NCBI RefSeq assembly: GCF_024166365.1
Contig: NC_064822.1
Location: forward strand, 146,636,823 to 146,700,822
Source of the DNA: Elephas maximus indicus
Lineage: Eukaryota > Chordata > Mammalia > Proboscidea > Elephantidae
Direction of reading: 5' to 3'
DNA length: 64,000 nt
Positions 57,570 through 64,000 of this stretch are shown here, one piece after another. How positions within the stretch are numbered: position 1 is the stretch's first letter; the number at the start of each line of letters is the position of its first letter. The notes beneath the pieces are model-generated. The model made no database searches. It saw only the letters and a list, made by a program, of their open reading frames with translations, and was not told where the DNA came from. A program made the translations under genes and the position numbers.

Positions 57570-58357
57570 TACATTTTGGATCCTTTTCTTTATTACTTTT
57601 TAAATTAGAGATTAAATGTTTTCTGAAATACTTAAGAGTAAGTCGGACTGCCAGGCATCTTTATTCCTAAATACTTAGAGAGTATTTCTCAAGAATAAGG
57701 ACTTTCTCTTACATGAATATTATTAACAAATTTAACGATTTTATGATCTGGAAATTTCACATTGGTACAATATTTTATAATCAACAGTCCATACTGAGAT
57801 TTTATCAATTCTCCTAATAATTGTCTCACCAGATTCTATGTCAAATCCAGAATTATGTATTTTATTTATTTTTACACTTCAGTCCCCTTTAATCTGGACT
57901 GCTTTTTAAATTTTTCTTTCTATTCCTTACCTTTAATATTTTTACAGTGTAGAGACCCACTATTTTGTAGGCTATCCTTCAATTTAGGTTTCTCTGACAG
58001 GAGTAGCACTGAAGTGATGTATCCACGTCAAGGCATCAGATCAGCAGATACTCGATGAGTGTTTGTCTCATTATAGGTGATGGTTGATTTTGACTGTTTA
58101 AGGTAGTATCTACCAGGTTTCTCCACTGAGGAAACACTATGTATTCCTTTAGAATGAATGAGTCATTTGTGGGAGTTAAATTAAGACTATGAAAATACCT
58201 TGCTTCTCATCAACTTTCACCAATTATTTTTAGCATCCAGGAATAATTGTCTATGTTAGTCCTGACATTATTAGTCGGTGTTCTACTCTAAACAGGAGCT
58301 TTTTTTTTTTTCCTCTCATGCACTCATTTATTTTACACATATATATGTATATATCTT
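57570..58357. other. Unassigned AT-rich DNA
   Basis: Nothing recognised. A T-run stands at 58300-58311. Confidence 0.4.
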
Positions 58358-58550
58358 CTATTGCTTTTGAGTCAATTCCAACTCATGATGACTCCAGATA
58401 TGAAAGTAGAACTGCTCCGTAGGGTTTTCTTGGCCGCAATCTTTATGGAAGCAGATATTAAGACTTTCTTCTGCACTACCACTGGTTGAATTTGACTGCT
58501 AACCTTTAGGCTAGTAGGTGAGCACAAACTTTTTGCACTACCCAGGCACA
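58358..58550 (-). repeat. AfroSINE, long variant
   Basis: attgcttttgagtcaattcc, actcatgatgactccagata, ggccgcaatctttatggaag and gcactacccag. It has the extra middle block. Confidence 0.8.
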
Positions 58551-58582
58551 TATATACGTGTGTATGTGTATGTATACATACA

Positions 58583-58750
58583 CCCAAAACCCAAACCCAG
58601 TGCCGTCGAGTCGATTCCGACTCATGGCGACCCTACAGGACAGAGTAGAACTGCCCCATAGTGTTTCCAAGGAGCACCTGGCAGATCTGAACTGCTGACC
58701 TTTTGGTTTGCAGCCATAGCACTTAACCACTACACCACCAGGGTTTCCAA
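58583..58750 (-). repeat. AfroSINE, standard, young
   Basis: cccaaacccagtgccgtcga to accaccagggtttcc, a complete copy close to the consensus. It starts only about 30 bases after the previous SINE. Confidence 0.92.
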
Positions 58751-58797
58751 TATATGTACATGGATTCTTATTATACTCGATGAATTATAGACCATTA

Positions 58798-59009
58798 GGA
58801 ATCCCTGAGTGGTGCAAACAGTTGTTTGGTTAGTAACCAAAACATTGGTGGTTCAAATCTGTCCAGGGGCACCTCAGAAGAAAGCCCTGGCAACTTACTT
58901 CCAAAAGATCCTAGCCACTGAAGACCCTATAGAGCATAGGCCTACTCTGAAGACGCATGGGGTTGCCATGAATCATCATCGACTGGATGACGACTGGTTT
59001 GGTTTTGGG
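58798..59009 (+). repeat. AfroSINE, long variant, opposite strand
   Basis: ggaatccctgagtggtgcaa, gtggttcaaatctgtccag, the extra block gaagaaagccctggcaactt, and a tail of gactggatgacgactggttt. It faces the two minus-strand copies just before it. Confidence 0.88.
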
Positions 59010-59014
59010 TACAG

Positions 59015-59470
59015 TCCATTACTACCATTATTTTGATGTGTAAATTGTGCTAGATTTGGCTAGTTGGAGCTCTTTCAAGTTGATTCCTGTACCCCTTTTG
59101 CCCATCTGTGTGATTTTTTTGAGCATTTTCCTTACCTTCTGGCATAACAAAATGTTTAAGCTCTTCATCTCTGCCATAGTCCAGAATTCAGTGACTAATC
59201 CAAGGAGTCCTAGTACTTTTTTGAAAAATATTTTGAAATCAAGATTTGGACATTAGATTAGCTATTCCTTCTGGTGTGTCATTGCTTCTGGAACTTTTTA
59301 ATTGTCAGAGCTAGGAAGTATATGTAATACGTATTTATTAATAATTAATACATACACTCACATATACACAAAAAATATATATGCATGTAAAAAAATTAAG
59401 AATATTTGTTTCCATATCTACCTATAAATCTATATACCTTTCTTTGTACTGGTGATACTAATCTGTGTAA
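59015..59470. mobile_element. Ancient L1-type fragment
   Basis: gtgtaaattgtgctagattt, ggctagttggagctctttca, agttgattcctgtacccctt, ttttgagcattttccttacc and ggtgtgtcattgcttct are words of a common old mammalian LINE region, followed by ta-rich repeats. The assignment to L1 is probable but the subfamily is not known. Confidence 0.4.
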
Positions 59471-59494
59471 TAAGTCAACACGTTTAATATAAGG

Positions 59495-59811
59495 CATAAA
59501 GACTGCAAAGGAAGAAGTAAAACACTCTAGTTTTTTGTATCCACAGACTACATTATTCACACTGAAAAACTTAAAAAATCTTTCAAAAAACAAAACAAAC
59601 AAAAAATACTAGAGTGAAGTTAGCAAGCACTGAGGACACATGGCCAATATACAAAATTTAACCATATATAATATGTAAGCAGCAAATGCTTGAAAAATTA
59701 AATTTAAATTTTCCATTTATAATAGCACCAAAATTATAAATTACTTAGAAATAAATTTAACAGAAGAATATGACCTCTACACTGAGAAACTGCAGAACAT
59801 TACTGAGAATT
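59495..59811 (+). mobile_element. Ancient L1 ORF2 fragment
   Basis: gcaaaggaagaagtaaaaca, then gtgaagttagcaagcactg, aatatacaaaatttaaccat, tttataatagcaccaaaatt and cttagaaataaatttaacag follow L1 ORF2 just after the catalytic box (compare 48256-48500 in copy 3). The frame is lost. It is cut at 59812 by a minus-strand L1. Confidence 0.75.
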
Positions 59812-60164
59812 TTTTTTAATTTTTTTATTGAACTTCAGATGGAGGTTTAAAGAACAAAGTGCTTTCTCATCAAACAGTATACATGTTGTTCTATGACATT
59901 GGTTAACAACCCCCCGACATTTCAACACTCTCTCTTCCCAATCCTGGGTTCCCTATTACCAGCTTTCCTGTTCTCTCCTGCCTTCCAGTCCCTGCCCCAA
60001 GGCTGGTGCACCCCTTCAGTCTTGTTTTATTCCATGTGCCTGTCCAGTCTTTGGCTGAAGGGTGAACCTCAGGAGTGGCCTCATTACTGAGCTGAAAGGG
60101 TGTCTGGGTGCCATACTCTCAGGGCTTCTCCCTTCTCTGTCAGGCCAGGAAGTCAAGTCTTTTT

Positions 60165-61135
60165 TTTTTTTTAGGAATTAAACATTTACTATTATTATTT
60201 AATTTTATTGTGCTTTAAGTGAAAGTTTACCAATTAAGTCGGTCTCTCACACAAAAACTTATGTACACCTTGCTACATACTCCCAATTGCCCTCCCCCTA
60301 ATGAGACAGCCCGCTCCCTCCCTCCACTCTCTCTTTTTGTGTCCATTCTGACAGCGTCTAACCCCTTCCACCCTCTCACCTCCCCTCCAGGCAGGAGTGC
60401 CAACATAGTCTCAAATGTCCACCTGATCCAAGAAGCTCACTCCTCACCAGCATCCCTCTCCATCCCACCGTCCATTCCAATCCCTGTCTGAAGAGTTGGC
60501 TTTGGGAATGGTTCCTGTCCTGGGCCAACAGAAGGTCTGGGGGCTATGACCACAGGGGTCCTTCTAGTCTCAGACCATTAAGTCTGTTCTTTTTATGAGA
60601 ATTTTGGGTCTGCATCCCACTGCTCTCCTGTTCCCTCAGGGGTTCTCAATTGTATTCCTTGTCAGGGAAGTCATTGGTTATAGCTGGGCACCATCTAGTT
60701 CTTCTGGTCTCAAGCTGATGTAGTCTCTGGTTTATGTGGCCCTTTCTGTCTCTTGAGCTCATAATTACCTTGTGTCCTTGGTGTTTTTCATTCTCCTTTG
60801 GTCCAGGTGGGTTATGGCCAACTGATGCATCTTAGATGGCCGCTTGCTAGCGTTTAAGACTCCGACACTGCTCTCCAAAGTGGGATGCAGAGTGTTTTCT
60901 TAATAGATTTTATTATGCCAGTCGACTTAGATGTCCCCTGAAACCATGGTCCCCAAACCCCCACCCCTGCCACGCTGGCCTTCGAAGCATTCAGTTTATT
61001 CAGGAAACTTCTTTGCTTTTGGTTTAGTCCAGTTGTGCTGACCTCGCCTGTATTGTGTGTTGTCTTTCCAGTCACCTAAAGTAGTTCTTATCTACTATCC
61101 AGTTAGTGAATGCCCCTTTCCCGCCCTTCCTCTGG
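60165..61135 (-). mobile_element. Younger L1 3' UTR inserted in older L1
   Basis: It starts with a T13 run at 60160-60172 (poly(A) on the minus strand) and matches the copy 1/copy 2 3' UTR in reverse (tgctttaagtgaaagtttac, ggccgcttgctagcgtttaa, catggtccccaaacccccac). It is truncated near the G-rich tract (cccctttcccgcccttcc at 61111-61128). Older L1 3' UTR continues on both sides (59812-60160 and 61136-61790). Confidence 0.85.
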
Positions 61136-62259
61136 TCTTTCTCTTTGGGTTAAAATTTTGTTCTACATTTTTCTTCAGCTCTGTCCACGACCCTCCATTG
61201 TGATCCCTGTCAGAGCAGTCTGTGGTGGTAGCTGGGCACTATGTAGTGGTACTGGACTCAGTCTGGAGGAGGTCATGGTAGATGTAGTCCATTAGCCCTT
61301 TAGACTAATCTTTCCCTTATGTCTTTATTTTTCTTCATTCTTCCTTGCTCCCAAAGGAGTGGAGTATCCTAGATAGCTGCTCACAGACTTTTAAGACCCC
61401 AGATGCTACTCACCAAAGTAGAATGTAGAACATTTTCTTTACAAACTATGTTATACCAATTGAGCTAGATGTTCCCTGAGACCACTGTCCCCACAGCCAC
61501 CAGCCCAGCAATTTGGTCCCTCAGGGAGTATGGATGTATCTATGGAGCTACCATGGCCTTGCCTTGTACAGGTTTTCCTGGCTTCCCCAGTATTGTGTAC
61601 TGTATTAGCCTTCACCAAAGTTATCACTTATCTTCTATTAAGTGTTTTTCCATCCCTACCCGTCCCCTCCCTTGTAACTATCAAATATTGTTTTTTTGTA
61701 TGTAAACCTTTTCATGAGTCTTTACAGTAGTGGTCTCATACAATATTTGTCCTTTTGTGATTGACTTATTTTACTCAGCATAATGTCCTGAGTTCCTTTT
61801 GTTTGTGGATTTCTTTTTCATTTCTTTTTTGTAGTTTTTTTTTTTTTATTAGACTTTATATTTTTCTCCATTTTGATGAGTAAATTTGTTAACTTTCTTT
61901 GTGGTTACCTTGATATTTACCCTTATCTTTCTAGGTTTGAACCAGTCTATTATTACTTGGTATCGCCTTGCCTTCCTCTCCATTAGAAGTTCTATACCTA
62001 TACCCTGTATTCCCTCTTTTATTTTTCATATGTTTTCATCATTTACAGATTAACCTCTTTGGTTCCCTGTTGCAATTGTTTCGGTTTTGGATAGTCCTTG
62101 AGAGTTCATTTCCTAGGATGGTATCTCTCTGATACAATCTTGTGTCCTAGATTCAGACTGTGGTCTGATGTTGTTTGTTCTCGACTGAAGAACTCCCTTT
62201 AATAATTCTTGTAGGTTTAGTTTGGTTTTCATATATTCCCTTAATTTCTACTTATCTGG

Positions 62260-63110
62260 AAATGTTCTAATTTCGCCATCATATTTGAATGAAAGTTTTG
62301 CAGAATACATTATTTGTGGTTGGCAATTTTTTTTTCTTTCAAGGTTTTATATGTGTCATGCCATTGCCTTTTTGTCTGGGCAAATTCTGCCAAATAATCA
62401 GACCTTAGTCTTATTGTTTCTCTTCTGTAAGTGCCTTTTTGTTTTTCTCGAGCTGCTCGCAGGATCTTTTCTTTGTCCTTGGTTTCAGTGAGTGTGATTA
62501 TGATATCCCTTGGTGTTTTTCTTTTGGGTCTATCCTATATGCGGTTCATTGAGCTTCTTGGATGGTCAGCTTTTCATCATTCATGATATTAGGGAAGTTT
62601 TCTGTCAGGAATTCTTCAGTGTTCCTCTCTGTGCTTTCCATTTTCTTCCTCTGTTCTGGAACTCTGATCACTCACAAATTTTTGCTTTTGATTGTATCCT
62701 ACATAATTCTCAGGGTTTCTTATTTTTTTTCTGATTTTTCCTCAAACAGAGTTGTATCGAAGTGTTTGTCTTCAATTTTGCTGATTCTGTCTTCCATCAT
62801 TTCAAACCTGCTCCTTAGCCCTTGTGTGACACTATTTCTGAAATCTTGTTTTCTATCTTTTGGATTTCTGTTGTTTTTATATGATTTCTAGTTGTGAATT
62901 TGTTTTGGCATTTTGTTCCTATTATTACTTTCCTGAATTGTTCCATTTTTTGGTCTGTAGTTTCCATGAATTTGTCTGGCTTTTCCAAAAATTTGTCTAT
63001 TTTTCCCTCATTTTTGTTTGCTTTTTGCTTCAACTCTTGGATTGCTCTGAATAGTAGTTCTAGTGCCTTTTCTTCTACTGGAAAGTCATCTGCTGTTTTA
63101 TTTTGGATGC
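62260..63110 (-). pseudogene. ORF1 of the minus-strand L1, broken
   Basis: The minus-strand frame 63033-62815 (FLEKPDKFMETTDQKMEQF, then TTEIQKIENKISEIVSHKG) is a lysine-rich coiled-coil segment. Further 3', in another frame, DNA around 62460-62290 reads KILRAAREKQKGTYRRE and LAEFAQTKRQWHDTYKTL, the conserved ORF1 C-terminal domain. The N-terminus is missing at the LTR junction. It is distinct from ORF1 of copies 1 and 3 and belongs to an older subfamily. Confidence 0.75.
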
Positions 63111-63205
63111 TTACTGGACCTGTTACTGGAGAATGGCCTCAGTTCTTGTCTTCGGTGTAGGAAAGAATTCAAACACTGAGACAAATAGTGCCAAGCGAGT
63201 AGAGG

Positions 63206-63213
63206 TTTATTAG
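63206..63213 (-). terminator. LTR polyadenylation signal
   Basis: AATAAA on the minus strand (tttatt on the plus strand), about 40-50 bases before the class I U5-like words. Confidence 0.65.
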
Positions 63214-63419
63214 TGAGCAGAGGGTTACTAGTAAAAGTACACTTGACCAGGGAGCTTCAAGTGGGCTACTCAGGTAGGGAAAGAATCTGAGTGCCCCGCA
63301 GTCATTTTCTTAGGGTCGTATGCTCCTTTTGTCTCTTGATCTGTCTCTATTAACATTTAAAAGCCAGGATAAGACCCCCCCCCCATGAAGACTATTTCCT
63401 TGGCTTAAGGTTTAATTAC

Positions 63420-63482
63420 CAAGTTAGAGATCTTATCAAGTTAGAGATCTTATCAAGTTAGGGACCTTATCAAGTTAAGGAT
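63420..63482 (-). promoter_or_regulatory. 17-bp tandem repeat in LTR U3
   Basis: Units at 63420-63436, 63437-63453 and 63454-63470 (caagttagagatcttat, the third with two changes), plus a partial fourth. They lie in U3, where retroviral enhancers often sit as direct repeats. An imperfect duplicated block (atttccttggcttaa) lies on both sides, at 63396-63410 and 63505-63519. Confidence 0.85.
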
Positions 63483-63588
63483 CAAAGACCCCTGTAAAGA
63501 TCATTTCCTTGGCTTAAAGTTTAGCTATGTAGGGACCATCTTATTGAGGAATGTCACCACCCTTTGCCTCTTCCTCTTCCCAAGTGCA

Positions 63589-63604
63589 ACCTTCCCCCCC
63601 CCTT
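63589..63604 (-). other. Candidate polypurine tract
   Basis: On the minus strand a run of A and G (nine or ten G) directly precedes the proposed LTR start. This is the position of the plus-strand primer of retroviruses. The next purine run (63607-63620) is an alternative. Confidence 0.5.
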
Positions 63605-63749
63605 GGATCTTCCCCCCCTCGAGTGTCATTCTCCCAAATCTTTGGGGTTGTTGAAGGAGGGTGATCTGTCTTCTGTAGTTACTTCTTGCTGTCATAGGGG
63701 CATAGAGCTGGCCCTAGGAGAGGCACTTGTTCCCTAAGGGGGGTTTCCT

Positions 63750-64000
63750 TTACTCTGGGAGCTGAGGATAGAAGCACTGGGCAGCTTGATCCAAAGGGCT
63801 TTCAGGGCTTGTGTTATTTGACAATGTCTGAATTACAGCCATTTGTAATTGAAACTTTTGTAATCTGGAGGACACAAAACGAGTTAGTATTTTAAGGAAG
63901 CAGGGTCCAAACAGTAAAAGAAGAATCACAGACATTAAAGGGCCAAGGAACAGTATTAGCCAAGATTTCCATGACCAGACAGATGACCAAGAGTTCCATC
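63750..64000 (-). pseudogene. Endogenous retroviral env, C-terminal end (partial)
   Basis: The last 82 codons before the TAA at 63752-63750 are open to the window edge. They encode a tryptophan-rich stretch before the membrane, one hydrophobic membrane span (PLMSVILLLLFGPC at its end) and a cytoplasmic tail of about 50 residues. A membrane span followed at once by GPC and a basic, glutamine-rich tail is characteristic of the transmembrane subunit of gammaretrovirus-type envelopes. The frame is intact in the part seen, but nothing can be said about the rest of env, gag or pol. It is typed as a pseudogene because completeness cannot be shown. Confidence 0.78.

Larger units (their letters stand above)
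59812..63120 (-). mobile_element. L1 LINE (minus) lacking most of ORF2
   Basis: Reading backwards: ORF1 (63120 to about 62260), inter-ORF spacer (to about 61800), then directly the last codons of ORF2 (61795-61700) and the 3' UTR (to 59812), with a poly(A) remnant near 59812-59826. About 3.7 kb of ORF2 is absent. The 3' UTR is split by a younger L1 3' end at about 60165-61135. The 5' end is cut by the retroviral LTR at 63121. Confidence 0.83.
63121..63588 (-). repeat. Retroviral 3' LTR
   Basis: On the minus strand it starts tgcacttggg after a purine-rich tract and ends ttctccagtaaca, so it has TG...CA ends. AATAAA in cactaataaacctc (63206-63213 region) is the polyadenylation signal of R. The gaattctttccta word downstream in U5 (63156-63168) is typical of class I LTRs. 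The length is about 468 bases. The U3 start is a best estimate because there are two purine runs (63589-63604 and 63611-63618). Confidence 0.7.
63121..64000 (-). mobile_element. 3' end of an endogenous gammaretrovirus-like provirus
   Basis: On the minus strand, env C-terminal codons (64000-63750) are followed by a short non-coding stretch, a purine-rich tract (63604-63589) and an LTR (63588-63121). The rest lies beyond the window. It stands directly against the minus-strand L1. This is an old germline copy, described here only as a genomic relic. Confidence 0.82.

Noticed and set aside
63420..63482. CRISPR-like direct repeats
   Set aside because: The units are head-to-tail without spacers, lie in an LTR U3, and the genome is mammalian.

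Overview
This is a gene-poor stretch of a mammalian nuclear genome, almost certainly from an afrotherian and most likely an elephant or a close paenungulate relative. The evidence is the repeat content. About 20 copies of the tRNA-derived AfroSINE are present, and their 3' ends share sequence with an RTE-type LINE found here in several copies. Around these lie several L1 lineages, MIR, L2 and MaLR relics that belong to the common mammalian stock. I found no host protein-coding gene, tRNA, rRNA or CRISPR array. Every coding region I can name belongs to a retroelement, and every one that is fully inside the window is broken.

Layout. 1-12215: an RTE LINE (+) split at 2969 by a nearly full-length L1 (+, 2969-10866) with matching target-site duplications. 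12216-17000: AfroSINEs, then a second near-complete RTE in the opposite direction (-, 13512-16755), then a MIR. 17000-27240: old unique-looking DNA with MIRs, AfroSINEs, two stacked L1 3' ends (20650-22970), a hAT-like relic, a perfect 41-bp inverted repeat (25808-25896) and an RTE fragment interrupted by an AfroSINE. 27662-30206: a 5'-truncated L1 that appears to carry a 3'-transduced segment. 30207-39500: mostly unassigned AT-rich DNA with L1 relics and SINEs. 39500-50900: a nest in which an ancient L1 is interrupted by an AfroSINE, a MaLR element with both LTRs, and another almost full-length but older L1 (43661-50900). 51000-59500: AfroSINEs, an RTE copy with a 5' inversion of the twin-priming kind (52438-53872), an L2 relic and a second perfect inverted repeat (55890-55934). 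59495-63120: an ancient L1 (+) invaded by an L1 (-) that lacks nearly all of ORF2 and is itself invaded by a younger L1 3' end. 63121-64000: the 3' end of an endogenous gammaretrovirus-like provirus (-), with an LTR and the last 82 codons of env, running off the window.

How the parts relate. The L1 ORF2 machinery (endonuclease and reverse transcriptase) would have supplied the L1 insertions. The RTE machinery presumably mobilised the AfroSINEs, because the SINE tail and the RTE 3' end are nearly the same sequence. The window is therefore a layered record of retrotransposition rather than a set of cooperating genes. I did not find a previously undescribed biological system. The most unusual items are structural: two perfect fold-back inverted repeats, a probable 3' transduction, a clean twin-priming inversion, a poly(A)-only insertion scar, an L1 with a precise-looking ORF2 deletion, and a retroviral U3 with a short tandem repeat. 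All boundaries of old repeats are approximate because they were judged by eye.
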